This document shows positions 15,652-24,691 of a stretch of 64,000 nucleotides of DNA, one piece after another. The DNA is from SVQP01 sp045587385 (GTDB lineage: Bacteria; Bacillota; Clostridia; Oscillospirales; CAG-272). The translations under genes and the position numbers were made by a program. Every line of letters begins with the position of its first letter. The first letter of the stretch is position 1. The notes under the pieces were generated by a model. It saw only the letters and a program-made list of their open reading frames with translations, was not told where the DNA came from and did not search any database. Where the stretch lies: the NCBI GenBank assembly GCA_045587385.1, contig JAZNCE010000120.1, positions 1-64,000 on the forward strand, in the 5' to 3' direction.

Positions 15652-16711
15652 CTTCCCTGTCCTCACTTTCTTTCTGCTCAGTTTCAGCGTCTTGCGTCTT
15701 GCCCATTCTTGCTGCGCGCTTAGCCGCAACTCTGTCTGCCTCGATCTGCTTTTGTTCTTCACGGAACTTTTTGATATCGGGGACGTAATTGGGTACGAAC
15801 GCAGCCGCAAGCTTGTTCTTGTACGCAAGCACCAGACCGACCGCAATCACAACAACCGAAGCAATCAGCAGCACCAAGCCCAGCATCTGCGAAATACGGA
15901 TACCCGTGCCGGGAATAAACAAGCTATCGGTACGCAAGCCCTCAATGAACATTCTGCCAAAGCCGTACCATGCAAAATACATCAACGCGATCTGACCGTT
16001 GAACTTTTTCTTTTTATAGAAAATATTGATCAGGATAAAGCCAAGAAGATTCCACATCGATTCGTAAAGGAAGGTGGGCTGCACCTCAACCATACCGAAA
16101 TAACCGTCACCATGTGTTGCGCCCGACTCAACAGCCATGCGCAGCTTGTAAAGAATATTGCTTTCGCTGACTGGATAGGTCTTTTCGGGACCCAGAAATG
16201 CATACGTGATCTGACCGTTTACAATAGGAGAACCAAACGCTTCGCCGTTGCAGAAGTTGCCCCATCTGCCGATCGCCTGCGCGATCATAACACCGGGAGC
16301 AGCACTGTCAAGCACAGAGAACACGTTCGCCTTGCGGATCAGCGACATGGCAACCATACCGGCGACACCGCCAATAATACCACCGTAAATACCCAAGCCG
16401 CCGTTGCGGATGTTGATCCAATCCTTGAGCGTGTTATAGTTTCCGGAATCAAGAGAGGTCAATACGTAGTAGAGTCTCGCACCGATGACACCGAGAATAA
16501 CGGTGGCAAGCGCAATATCCAATAAATTATCCGTAGAAACCCATTCTCTCTCGGAGCGATACTTGGTATACAGAACCGCCATTGCAATACCGAACGTGAT
16601 CAGCAAAGCATACCAATAGATATCGATGCCAAACACGGAAACTGCCACGCGGTTGATCTCAAATTCACCGATGCCGAGACCGGGAAATGCAATTCTCGTG
16701 ATTTCTTTCAT
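15635..16711 (-). CDS. lgt: Prolipoprotein diacylglyceryl transferase
   Basis: This polytopic membrane enzyme adds diacylglycerol to the lipobox Cys of prolipoproteins. The Lgt signature GRWGNFCNGEAFG is present near residue 150, with GGLGIYGGIIGG before it and about seven membrane helices. The C-terminal about 60 residues are a charged Lys/Glu tail, longer than in many Lgt proteins (358 in total). Its likely clients in this window are PotD and the lipoproteins at 51272, 57258, 58139 and 61036. It is in operon with folD. Confidence 0.95.
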   Translation of the reverse strand: MKEITRIAFPGLGIGEFEINRVAVSVFGIDIYWYALLITFGIAMAVLYTKYRSEREWVSTDNLLDIALATVILGVIGARLYYVLTSLDSGNYNTLKDWINIRNGGLGIYGGIIGGVAGMVAMSLIRKANVFSVLDSAAPGVMIAQAIGRWGNFCNGEAFGSPIVNGQITYAFLGPEKTYPVSESNILYKLRMAVESGATHGDGYFGMVEVQPTFLYESMWNLLGFILINIFYKKKKFNGQIALMYFAWYGFGRMFIEGLRTDSLFIPGTGIRISQMLGLVLLIASVVVIAVGLVLAYKNKLAAAFVPNYVPDIKKFREEQKQIEADRVAAKRAARMGKTQDAETEQKESEDREDGDNH

Positions 16712-16723
16712 ATTCCGTCCTCC

Positions 16724-18031
16724 TTATTTCTGCTTATCCTCGGGATAAACTACAGATAAGCACATCTTGCTCTCGTCAAAACACTTATGTAAATACTCAG
16801 TCACCTGCTCAAGCGTTACGCTTTGCATAACCATCGGGTATGCAAGCATCTCACTCCCATCGTCAGCGAAGGACAGCAGCATATTCACAATGTTCTCGGG
16901 AGAGTCAAATTCAGCAATAAAATTGCCGTATTCAACGCGCTTTGCTCTTTGGAAATCCTCTACGGGGATTCCCTCTGTTTTAAGCTTACGTACGTAGTCA
17001 AGCACAGCGGCGTACACCGCCTCGGGGTCATGCGCTTCGCCTGCAACCGTGCCGGTTGCCACGCGATCATTGATAGAATATCCGTAGTACATGCCGTACG
17101 CGATCCGGCCTTGCTCGTAAAGATCGCTGCACAGCTTACTTGACATCGAGAAGATCAGCTCAAAGAGCAGCGTCATACACGCGTCCTTATGAATGCGCTC
17201 TTCGGGATCCGCTGCAATATCGGTGTCCTTAAGTCCGATGTAGAATACCGGCTTGGGCACAGGCATGTAGCTGATCGCACGCGTGTTTTTGACGCAAGCA
17301 TCCTCTTGAAAACACATATGCGAAAAATCAGGCTTTTGATGCTCACAAGGAATCTGCTCTTCTACGATGCGAAGCACCTGCGCGGGAGTCACATCACCGC
17401 AAATAGCCAGCGACATATTGGAGGGCACGTAGAAAGTGTCAGTGCAGCTGTACAGCAGCTCGGGTGTCACTTGTGCGATAGATTGCTCGCTGCCCGCGAT
17501 CTCGTAGCGCACGGTGTGCTGTTCGTACATCGCTTTCATCAACTGCGCGTAGGCCCTCTCCCACGGATGATCTGCTGCACCTCTGATCTCCTCCGCGATA
17601 ATGCCGCGCTCTCGCTCAACCGATTCCTCGGTAAAGTACGGATGCGTTACAAACCGCAAAAGCTCCGTCAGACAAGCATTTACATTTGAGGTTGCATTAA
17701 ACAGATAAGCCGTGCGGTCATAAGAGGTAAACGCATTGCATTCTGCACCGAGAGACGAAAAACGCATGTCGGAATTCACCCCGTCCGCGTTTTCAAACAT
17801 CTTATGTTCCAAGTAATGCGCCGTGCCGAGCGGCATGGTTTGTACGTTTCCCTGTGCATCCAGATATCGTGAATCCATTGAACCGATACCAACCTGCAAA
17901 ATCGCGTAAACGGAAGAACACTTTTTGGGATAAACGAATATCTTCAATCCACTTGCGTGCAGGATCTCGGTATAACGCTCCCCCAGACGTTGATTTCTGT
18001 GCACAGTTCTTGAAAGAATATGATTACTCAT
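16724..18031 (-). CDS. M16 zinc peptidase (YmfH-like, catalytic member)
   Basis: This 435-residue protein is in the pitrilysin/insulinase family. It has the inverted zinc motif HYLEH (HxxEH, about residue 88) and a downstream Glu-rich helix (RERGIIAEEI) that supplies the third ligand. It overlaps the next M16 gene by 8 nt, so the two are coupled. In B. subtilis the related ymfF and ymfH products sit side by side in the same way. No signal peptide is seen, so it is probably cytoplasmic. The substrate is unknown. Confidence 0.88.
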   Translation of the reverse strand: MSNHILSRTVHRNQRLGERYTEILHASGLKIFVYPKKCSSVYAILQVGIGSMDSRYLDAQGNVQTMPLGTAHYLEHKMFENADGVNSDMRFSSLGAECNAFTSYDRTAYLFNATSNVNACLTELLRFVTHPYFTEESVERERGIIAEEIRGAADHPWERAYAQLMKAMYEQHTVRYEIAGSEQSIAQVTPELLYSCTDTFYVPSNMSLAICGDVTPAQVLRIVEEQIPCEHQKPDFSHMCFQEDACVKNTRAISYMPVPKPVFYIGLKDTDIAADPEERIHKDACMTLLFELIFSMSSKLCSDLYEQGRIAYGMYYGYSINDRVATGTVAGEAHDPEAVYAAVLDYVRKLKTEGIPVEDFQRAKRVEYGNFIAEFDSPENIVNMLLSFADDGSEMLAYPMVMQSVTLEQVTEYLHKCFDESKMCLSVVYPEDKQK

Positions 18032-19328
18032 CGTCTGCGTCCTCCCCGATCAGCGTTCCATTGAGAAAATACACGGTATCAGGCGTGACTTGATTGGCAA
18101 CACGCATAACGTCCTGAGCCGTCACCGCTTTGATGCGCACAATGCATGCCTCGGGCGTAAGCGAAGACGCATAAAAGACCTGTCTGCCAAACCAATAGGA
18201 TTGCATTGCCGCAGGAGAATCTGTGCATTGACGCAGCGCATTGATCAAAGACTTTTGCGCCATTTTCAGCTCCTGCTTTGAAACGGGCTTTTGTTTTAAA
18301 CGCTCCAGCTGCGCAAAGATTTCTCGCTCGGCAACCTCCCTGTTCTGTGGATGAATACCGCAAGAAACCGTCAAAATACCCTTATGCGCAACGGCGGAAG
18401 AATGACAATAGTAGCAAAGACTCTTTTTTTCGCGCACGTTCAAAAACAAGCGAGAAACCGAGCTGCCGCCAAAAATCTCGTTAAAGACGCTTTGGGCAAT
18501 TGCATCCGGGTGACCGGGCATGATACCGGTGCGAAAACCTATCTCGAGCTTTCCCTGCGCAACTGCCATCTCCTCGGTTACGTACTGCGCCTTCTCTTTT
18601 TCAGGTAGCAACGCAGCCTCCGGGGTATGTAACAGCGTCATGTTCGTTGCGCCGAAAACGTCTTCAAGCAATGATGCCACGTATGCAGGATCATCGCCGC
18701 CAACGTAAAAGCATTCAATACGGGCACTTTCCAGGATGCGGTGCCAATGCGCAGTCAGCATTTCGGGGGTAAAGCCCTGCACCTGCTCAACCTTGCCAAC
18801 CAAGGAAGCACCGTAAGGCTGGCCTTCAAACATACACTCGCGCAAGCGAATGCGCGCATAGGAGCGCGTATCGTTGGTTTGTGCGCGAATATCGTCGCAG
18901 GTGTTATCAATCTCGCTCTGCACCTCGTCAGCACGTAAAAGTCCGTTTTCATCCAGCAAAGGGTGAAACATCATCTGTTCAATCACGCCAAGTCCCTTTT
19001 TTAGGGGATCTTCGGTCTCAGAGTCCGGCAGGTAGCGTTTGCCAAGCGTTTCAAGCACAAAGCCGATCACCTGGCAATCACCAAAGAACGTGTTTCTGTA
19101 TGAGATTGATGCACCGTACATCATATCCAACACATAGTTAAGGTCTTTAATGGTGGGATATTGCTCCGTGCCGCGACGCAGCACAGAAAACAACAGCGTT
19201 GTCAGCGGTGATAATTCCTTGTCAGCCGGCAAGATCAACGACACCGAGAGCTGTGCGTTCTTAAAGCGGTCTGTCTGTATCGCGCGCAGATTGACCGCAG
19301 GGGTAATATTATATAATTTCGGAATCAT
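18024..19328 (-). CDS. M16 family protein lacking the zinc motif (YmfF-like)
   Basis: This 434-residue protein has the M16 fold by overall pattern. Where HxxEH is expected it reads LTTLLFSVLRRGTE, with no His pair, so it is probably a non-catalytic partner. RTGIMPGHPDA and the Gly-rich FGGSSVSRLFLNVREKKSLCYY are typical M16 C-domain features. The start at 19328 (MIPKLYN) has GGAG at good spacing. It likely forms a two-subunit M16 complex with the following, active gene, as in other split M16 pairs. That is inference from the family. Confidence 0.82.
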   Translation of the reverse strand: MIPKLYNITPAVNLRAIQTDRFKNAQLSVSLILPADKELSPLTTLLFSVLRRGTEQYPTIKDLNYVLDMMYGASISYRNTFFGDCQVIGFVLETLGKRYLPDSETEDPLKKGLGVIEQMMFHPLLDENGLLRADEVQSEIDNTCDDIRAQTNDTRSYARIRLRECMFEGQPYGASLVGKVEQVQGFTPEMLTAHWHRILESARIECFYVGGDDPAYVASLLEDVFGATNMTLLHTPEAALLPEKEKAQYVTEEMAVAQGKLEIGFRTGIMPGHPDAIAQSVFNEIFGGSSVSRLFLNVREKKSLCYYCHSSAVAHKGILTVSCGIHPQNREVAEREIFAQLERLKQKPVSKQELKMAQKSLINALRQCTDSPAAMQSYWFGRQVFYASSLTPEACIVRIKAVTAQDVMRVANQVTPDTVYFLNGTLIGEDADDE

Positions 19329-19407
19329 TTTTTCTCCATAAAAATAGTATTGCATTATTATCATACACCCAAACGCAAAAAAAAGCAAGAGTTTTCCCTA
19401 TTTTGTC

Positions 19408-19436
19408 TTGCGTTCTGCGCAAAAATCCGCTATAAT
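19408..19436 (+). promoter_or_regulatory. Promoter of the tautomerase-exonuclease pair
   Basis: TTGCGT (19408-19413) and TATAAT (19431-19436) are 17 bp apart. Confidence 0.65.
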
Positions 19437-19467
19437 ATAGGTATTCAGAACATTGGAGGTAACAGAT

Positions 19468-19809
19468 ATGCCCTTTATTGACGTTAAAACTAACAAGCAA
19501 GTCAGCAAAACCGAGGAAGTTGCACTCAAGCAAGCACTTGGTCAGGCGATTGCCATTCTGCCCGGCAAGAGTGAGAGATGGCTGATGCTGGATATTCACG
19601 ACCAAAGCCGCATGTATTTCCACGGTGACGACGCGCCCTGCGCGATGCTGCAGGTACAGGTATTCGGCAAGATCAATCCCGAAAAATGCGAGGAGCTGAC
19701 CGCCGAGATCTGCCGTATTATGGATAGCACCCTGCAGATCGCACCCGAGAACACCTACGTTAAATACGAGGAGATCTCGCTCTGGGGCTGGAATTCACAG
19801 AACTTCTGA
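19468..19809 (+). CDS. MIF/phenylpyruvate tautomerase-like protein
   Basis: The start at 19468, after GGAGGT, gives 113 residues beginning Met-Pro-Phe-Ile. Pro2 is the catalytic base in the tautomerase/MIF superfamily once Met is removed. The length and the C-terminal pattern (NTYVKYEEISLWGWN) fit a MIF-type protein rather than a 60-residue 4-OT. The probable activity is keto-enol tautomerisation of an arylpyruvate-like substrate; the natural substrate is unknown. The stop and the ATG of the exonuclease gene overlap by one base (TGATG), so they are coupled. Confidence 0.8.
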   Translation: MPFIDVKTNKQVSKTEEVALKQALGQAIAILPGKSERWLMLDIHDQSRMYFHGDDAPCAMLQVQVFGKINPEKCEELTAEICRIMDSTLQIAPENTYVKYEEISLWGWNSQNF

Positions 19810-20651
19810 TGAACAAGCTGCTACTGGTGGACGGGCATTGCCTGCTCTTTCAGATGTTTTACGGCATGCCTGCGCGCATCATCGGCAAAAACGGCATGCC
19901 TATCCAAGGCACGCTTGGCTTTGTGGGAGCGATGCGCAAGATACTTGCCCTTGTGCAGCCGACGCACGTAGCGGTGATTTTTGACGGTGAGACGCATAAT
20001 CCGCGCGCCGATCTGGATGCCGACTACAAAGCCAACCGCGAGGATTTTTCTCGTGTTGCTCACGAGGATAATCCCTTTTTTCAGCTACCCGATATTTATC
20101 GCGCTTTGGACTACATGGGCATTGCGCGCACCGAAACCACCGATTGCGAAACCGACGACGTGCTTGCGGCATATGCAAAAGCGTATGGTGGTGAATGTGA
20201 AGTAATCATTTGCTCGCAGGACAGCGACTTTTTCCAGCTGATTTCGGAAAACGTCAGCGTGCTGCGCTATCGCGGAGAAAAAAGCGTGACGTGTGACGTG
20301 GCGTATATGCACGAAAGATTAGGCATCTCCCCCGATCAATATGCATTTTTCAAATCGCTGACGGGTGACGGATCGGATAATATCAAAGGCATCCCGGGCA
20401 TCGGACCCAAGACCGCTGCTGCACTGGCACATCAATTTGGTACTCCCGAGTCACTGCTACAAAACGCAGACCTGATCAAGCAGCCTAAGCTGCGCGAATC
20501 GGTCAGACAAAACGCGGACAGACTTGCGCTCAACCTCAAGTTAATCACGCTTGACGGCTGTGCGGCGATTCCCTTCTTACTTGAACAAATGAAATTCCAT
20601 CCGTTCGAGTTTACAACAAACGAGATATTACAAGCAATCGGCATTAAATAA
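19809..20651 (+). CDS. Stand-alone 5'-3' exonuclease (PolA N-terminal/FEN-like)
   Basis: This 280-residue nuclease would remove 5' flaps or RNA primers. Metal-binding motifs in order are LLLVDGHCLLFQMFYGMP, FDGE, DADYKANR, DCETDDVLAAYA, SQDSDFFQL, and the helix-hairpin-helix GDGSDNIKGIPGIGPKTA. No polymerase domain follows. It is co-translated with the tautomerase-like gene, and a functional link is not obvious. A strong terminator lies directly after it. Confidence 0.9.
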   Translation: MNKLLLVDGHCLLFQMFYGMPARIIGKNGMPIQGTLGFVGAMRKILALVQPTHVAVIFDGETHNPRADLDADYKANREDFSRVAHEDNPFFQLPDIYRALDYMGIARTETTDCETDDVLAAYAKAYGGECEVIICSQDSDFFQLISENVSVLRYRGEKSVTCDVAYMHERLGISPDQYAFFKSLTGDGSDNIKGIPGIGPKTAAALAHQFGTPESLLQNADLIKQPKLRESVRQNADRLALNLKLITLDGCAAIPFLLEQMKFHPFEFTTNEILQAIGIK

Positions 20652-20655
20652 CACA

Positions 20656-20690
20656 AGAGCGTTGCATCACGGCAACGCTCTCATTTTATT
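20656..20690 (+). terminator. Terminator of the exonuclease gene
   Basis: AGAGCGTTGC (20656-20665) pairs with GCAACGCTCT (20672-20681), followed by CATTTTATT. It lies between convergent genes. Confidence 0.8.
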
Positions 20691-21855
20691 CGTATATTCT
20701 GTATTTATCGTACAGCGGCATAAACGCATCCGCCTCGGCTTGCCAGCGCTTGAGGATGCTCTCTGCGCTCTCCTGCGAGGTACGCAGATCGGTGTTTCCG
20801 GACGCAAGATCAATGTGCCATCTGCCGCCATTCGGGGGCGGATTGAATGCAAAATCATTTGGGTACATATCCTGTATCGCACGCATCAAGTATACGCCAA
20901 GATCGACGGGTCTGACCGCTTTTTGACCAAGCACGTGAATATCCACACCGTAGCAAACGGTATTGGCATACTTGCCGAAGGAAGGGCGGAAAAACGCAGG
21001 TGAAAACGCAAGTCCGTCCAAGGCAAGCGCGTTCATGCGCTCTGCAAGGTGGACGGGGTTAATATACGGTGCACCAACCGTCGTAAACGGGGTGGTCGTG
21101 CCCCTGCCCTCGGAAACGTTCGTGCCTGCAAACAGACACGTGCCGTTGTAAACGGTGATCGCATCCGTGCTCGGCAGATTGGGGCTGGGTTTGATAAAGG
21201 GCAAACCCGTTTCGTCAAAAAACATATCTCGCTTCCAACCGTCAAGCTCCACCACGTGCAACTCGCAGCCAAGGTGATATTCATCGTTATACAGCCGTGC
21301 CAGCTCGCCCAGCGTCATGCCGTGACGGATGGGTACTTGCGTCAGCCCAATGAAAGATGCCATTTGGGGCTTTGACACGTTGCCTTGCACAGCACCACCA
21401 ATGGGGTTTGGTCTGTCAAACACGCAGAGCGCAATTCCCTTTTTCGCGCACGCCTGCATGCAGTAAAACAGCGTAGAAGCATACGTAAAATAGCGCGAGC
21501 CCACGTCCTGCATGTCAAACACAAGAATATCAATGGGCAACTCATCGGGCGCATATACGCCTTTTTTCTCGCCGTCGTCCTCGGAAAAGACCATATCCTT
21601 GAACAAGCTGAAAGAAGCAATGCCCGAAATACTGTCCACACCGTTCTCGACCGCCTCTCCGGGGCCAAGCACGCCGCGGCTGCCGTGCTCAGGCGCATAA
21701 AGCGCCTGCACACGGTACACTTCGGTCATTGCCTCTATCGTGCCAAGGTATTGTCGGTTCAAAGCGGACGCACCGCCACAAAGACCGATGCGCTTACCCT
21801 CAAGCAAGCGACGGACGTGCGGCTCGCGTATTCTGTCGATTCCCGCCTTTACCAT
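20686..21855 (-). CDS. DUF1343 protein (NamZ-like exo-beta-N-acetylmuramidase, GH171)
   Basis: This 389-residue protein has the conserved DUF1343/NamZ blocks: QDVGSRYFTY, FDRPNPIGG, the RHGMTLGELA segment, FDETGLPFIKPSPNLPS, GTNVSEGRGTTTPF and GAPYINP. NamZ releases MurNAc from non-reducing ends of peptidoglycan fragments during cell-wall recycling. No signal peptide or lipobox is seen, so this copy is likely cytoplasmic and acts on imported fragments. The start at 21855 lies 8 nt from the end of the Mrp gene, so the two are probably co-transcribed. Confidence 0.82.
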   Translation of the reverse strand: MVKAGIDRIREPHVRRLLEGKRIGLCGGASALNRQYLGTIEAMTEVYRVQALYAPEHGSRGVLGPGEAVENGVDSISGIASFSLFKDMVFSEDDGEKKGVYAPDELPIDILVFDMQDVGSRYFTYASTLFYCMQACAKKGIALCVFDRPNPIGGAVQGNVSKPQMASFIGLTQVPIRHGMTLGELARLYNDEYHLGCELHVVELDGWKRDMFFDETGLPFIKPSPNLPSTDAITVYNGTCLFAGTNVSEGRGTTTPFTTVGAPYINPVHLAERMNALALDGLAFSPAFFRPSFGKYANTVCYGVDIHVLGQKAVRPVDLGVYLMRAIQDMYPNDFAFNPPPNGGRWHIDLASGNTDLRTSQESAESILKRWQAEADAFMPLYDKYRIYE

Positions 21856-21863
21856 TCTCTACC

Positions 21864-22697
21864 TCACTTATTATTCAGCTTATCCTCAATCTTATCGGCA
21901 GCCTTGTCCAGATAGTCGTTCTGCATCATTTCGATCCAGCCCTTGTCAACCAGCGCTGCAAGCTTTGCATCCATGGGAATCTGTGCAAGCAGCTCGTAGC
22001 CGAACTGATTTGCGATCTCTGCGATGTGGCTCTCGCCGAACACATTGATCTTTTTGCCGCAATCGGGACAGAGCACGTAGCTCATGTTCTCTACCAAGCC
22101 AAGCACGGGGATATCCATCATATCTGCCATGTTTGCTGCCTTTTTGACAATCATGGAAACCAGCTCCTGAGGGCTGGAAACGATGACGATGCCGTCAAGA
22201 GGAATAGACTGGAATACAGTCAGCGGCACGTCGCCGGTTCCGGGAGGGCAGTCTACGAACAGATAGTCAAGGTCAGCCCAAACGGTCTGCGACCAGAACT
22301 GCTTAACGGTACCTGCAATGACGGGACCTCTCCATACAACGGGTCTGGTTTCGTCATCAAGTAACAGATTAACGGACATAATCTCAATGCCGGTGGTGGT
22401 TGCGGGCGGCACCATGCCGTCCTGATCGCCCTCAACGGGCTTGTTCAGACCAAACGCCTTAGGGATAGACGGGCCGGTAATGTCTGCGTCAAGAATACCG
22501 ACGCGGTAGCCTCTGCGCTGCATGAGCACAGCCAGCATAGTGGTAACAAGAGATTTACCAACACCACCCTTGCCGCTGACAACACCAATGATATGCTTGA
22601 CATTGGTTGCGGGATGGGGTGCCTCATACATACTCTGCTTATCGCGGGAGCCGCAGTTGGCAGAGCAGGTGGAACAATTGTGGGTACATTCGGACAT
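21864..22697 (-). CDS. Mrp/NBP35-family Fe-S cluster carrier ATPase
   Basis: The deviant Walker A GKGGVGKS lies at about residue 40, and VDCPPGTGD is the Walker B region. The C-terminal CPDC pair sits in LVENMSYVLCPDCGKKINVFG. The N-terminus has an extra Cys set (CTHNCSTCSANCG), as in NBP35-like bacterial members. The protein likely binds and transfers 4Fe-4S clusters in the cytoplasm. Its promoter is at 22738-22766, back to back with that of gpmI. Confidence 0.92.
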   Translation of the reverse strand: MSECTHNCSTCSANCGSRDKQSMYEAPHPATNVKHIIGVVSGKGGVGKSLVTTMLAVLMQRRGYRVGILDADITGPSIPKAFGLNKPVEGDQDGMVPPATTTGIEIMSVNLLLDDETRPVVWRGPVIAGTVKQFWSQTVWADLDYLFVDCPPGTGDVPLTVFQSIPLDGIVIVSSPQELVSMIVKKAANMADMMDIPVLGLVENMSYVLCPDCGKKINVFGESHIAEIANQFGYELLAQIPMDAKLAALVDKGWIEMMQNDYLDKAADKIEDKLNNK

Positions 22698-22737
22698 TTT
22701 TTAACACTTCCTTTGTAGATATTACTTTTACTCAGTT

Positions 22738-22766
22738 ATTATACCGCACATTTACGACAAATGCAA
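22738..22766 (-). promoter_or_regulatory. Promoter of the Mrp-DUF1343 operon
   Basis: On the minus strand TTGCAT (22761-22766) and TATAAT (22738-22743) are 17 bp apart. Confidence 0.6.
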
Positions 22767-22825
22767 GGGGCTTGGAAACTTTTTTGCGGATTTTGGACAA
22801 ACTTTCAATTTTTTTAGTTTGCATC

Positions 22826-22854
22826 TTGCAATTTCGTGCAAAAAATAGTATAAT
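22826..22854 (+). promoter_or_regulatory. Promoter of gpmI
   Basis: TTGCAA (22826-22831) and TATAAT (22849-22854) are 17 bp apart. Confidence 0.7.
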
Positions 22855-22896
22855 GATTAGGATTGAAATATTATTATTACTTTTTTGGAGGTTCTT

Positions 22897-24558
22897 ATGA
22901 ATCAACTGCAAAAGCTTACAAACTTTAAGGGCGTGCAGGGTCCCGTTCTGACCATCGTCATGGACGGTGTAGGTCTTGCACCCGATACCATCTCCAACGC
23001 CGTTGCAGGCGCGTACACCCCCACCCTGGATGCTTTGATGAGCAAGTACCCCATGGTATCTCTCAAGGCGCACGGTGTGGCTGTCGGCTTGCCCTCCGAT
23101 GACGACATGGGTAACTCCGAGGTTGGTCACAACGCACTGGGCGCAGGTCAGGTATTTGCACAGGGCGCAAAGCTGGTCACCAACTCGATCGAGTCCGGCA
23201 AGATGTTTGCATCCGCAACATGGCAGGAGCTGATTGCCAACGTCAAGGCAAACAATTCCACCCTGCACTTTATGGGTCTGTTCTCCGACGGTAACGTGCA
23301 CTCCCACATCGATCACCTCAAGGCTATGATCGAGCATGCCAAGGCTGACGGCGTTGCAACCGTTCGCGTGCACATTTTGCTCGATGGTCGTGACGTTGGC
23401 GAAACCAGCGCGTCCGACTACATCCTTCCCTTTGAGGATTTCCTTGCAAGCCTGAATGACAGCGCGTTTGATGCCAAGATCGCATCCGGCGGTGGCAGAA
23501 TGACCATCACCATGGACAGATACGAAGCTAACTGGAGCATGGTGGAAAAGGGCTGGAACACCCACGTACTGGGCAACGGCAGACAGTTTGCTTCCGCTAT
23601 CGAGGCTTACAACACCCTGCGTGCAGAAACCGGCAAGATCGACCAGGATATCGATCCCTTCGTCATTGCTGCGGACGGCAAGCCCGTAGGCACTATCGAG
23701 GACGGTGACAGCGTGATTTTCTACAACTTCCGCGGTGACCGCGCGATTGAAATCTCCAAGACATTTGACACTCCCGCAGGCGAGTTTGACAAGTTTGACC
23801 GCGTTCGTTACCCCAAGGTCGTTTACGCAGGCATGCTGGAGTATGACGGCGACCTTCATATCCCCTCCAAGTACCTGGTAAATCCCCCCGAAATCTCCAA
23901 CACCATGGGTGAGTACCTTGCAAACACCGGTGTTGCACAGTATGCCATCTCCGAGACCCAAAAGTACGGTCACGTGACTTATTTCTGGAACGGCAACAAG
24001 TCCGGCAAGTTCTCCGAGGAGCTTGAAACCTACGTTGAGATTCCCTCTGACGTCGTTCCCTTTGAGCAGCGTCCCTGGATGAAGTGCGCCGAGATCACCG
24101 ACGAGCTGATCAGCGCTTTACGCGAAGGCAAGTACACCTACTATCGTGTCAACTTCCCCAACGGTGACATGGTTGGTCACACCGGTTCTCTGGCAGCGAC
24201 TCGTTGCTCCATGGAAGCACTTGATCTGCAGCTGGCTCGTATTCTCAAGGTTGTTGACGAGCTTGGCGGCGTGGCACTGATCACTGCCGACCACGGCAAC
24301 GCTGACGAGATGTACGAAATGGATAAGAAGTCGGGGCAGCCCAAGGCTGACAAGAACGGCAACTTCAAGGCAAAGACCAGCCATACCCTCAACCCCGTTC
24401 CCTGCATCATTTACGACAACACCGATGCAAAGAACTTCTACAGTGTCAAGGCTGATAACGGCAACTTCGGTCTTTCCAACGTCGCGGCCACCATGGTCAA
24501 CCTCATGGGTTACAAGGCGCCCGATATGTGGAATGAGTCGATTATTGAAGTAAAATAA
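22897..24558 (+). CDS. gpmI: 2,3-bisphosphoglycerate-independent phosphoglycerate mutase
   Basis: The enzyme interconverts 3- and 2-phosphoglycerate in glycolysis, in the cytoplasm. MDGVGL holds the first metal Asp. DDMGNSEVGHNALGAG holds the catalytic Ser. LLDGRDVG, NFRGDRAIE and TADHGNADEM follow. The start at 22897 follows TGGAGG. Length 553 is about 40 residues above the usual 510, mainly from extended loops in the second half. Codon use is strongly biased to common codons, as expected for a highly expressed gene. Confidence 0.96.
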   Translation: MNQLQKLTNFKGVQGPVLTIVMDGVGLAPDTISNAVAGAYTPTLDALMSKYPMVSLKAHGVAVGLPSDDDMGNSEVGHNALGAGQVFAQGAKLVTNSIESGKMFASATWQELIANVKANNSTLHFMGLFSDGNVHSHIDHLKAMIEHAKADGVATVRVHILLDGRDVGETSASDYILPFEDFLASLNDSAFDAKIASGGGRMTITMDRYEANWSMVEKGWNTHVLGNGRQFASAIEAYNTLRAETGKIDQDIDPFVIAADGKPVGTIEDGDSVIFYNFRGDRAIEISKTFDTPAGEFDKFDRVRYPKVVYAGMLEYDGDLHIPSKYLVNPPEISNTMGEYLANTGVAQYAISETQKYGHVTYFWNGNKSGKFSEELETYVEIPSDVVPFEQRPWMKCAEITDELISALREGKYTYYRVNFPNGDMVGHTGSLAATRCSMEALDLQLARILKVVDELGGVALITADHGNADEMYEMDKKSGQPKADKNGNFKAKTSHTLNPVPCIIYDNTDAKNFYSVKADNGNFGLSNVAATMVNLMGYKAPDMWNESIIEVK

Positions 24559-24561
24559 ACC

Positions 24562-24599
24562 AAAAAAAGAGCTCCGCTGAGTGTCTGCAAAATTAGCGG
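24562..24599 (-). terminator. Left inverted terminator repeat flanking the XRE module
   Basis: On the minus strand CCGCT and AGCGG form a stem followed by AGCTC and seven T. The same pattern, CCGCTAANNNTGCAGANNNNNNGCGG then AGCTC and a T-run, occurs in the opposite orientation at 26220-26257. It begins 4 nt after the gpmI stop. Confidence 0.6.
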
Positions 24600-24613
24600 T
24601 AAAATTGAATTTA

Positions 24614-24641
24614 GCCATCACGGTATCGTGATGGCTTTTTC
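24614..24641 (+). terminator. Terminator downstream of gpmI
   Basis: AGCCATCAC-GGTATC-GTGATGGCT is a perfect 9-bp stem with a T-tail on the plus strand. Confidence 0.8.
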
Positions 24642-24649
24642 ATACGCAG

Positions 24650-24680
24650 AAAGCAAAGAAAAGCCCCGCCGAGGCGGGGC
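24650..24680 (-). terminator. Terminator of the XRE gene
   Basis: GCCCCGCC-GA-GGCGGGGC is an 8-bp GC stem. On the minus strand it is followed by TTTTCTTTGC, directly after the XRE stop. Confidence 0.75.
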
Positions 24681-24691
24681 AAAAAAATTAT

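Noticed and set aside
22732..23973. Long antisense frame opposite gpmI
   Set aside because: It is a shadow of the biased codon use of gpmI and has no recognisable motif or ribosome site.
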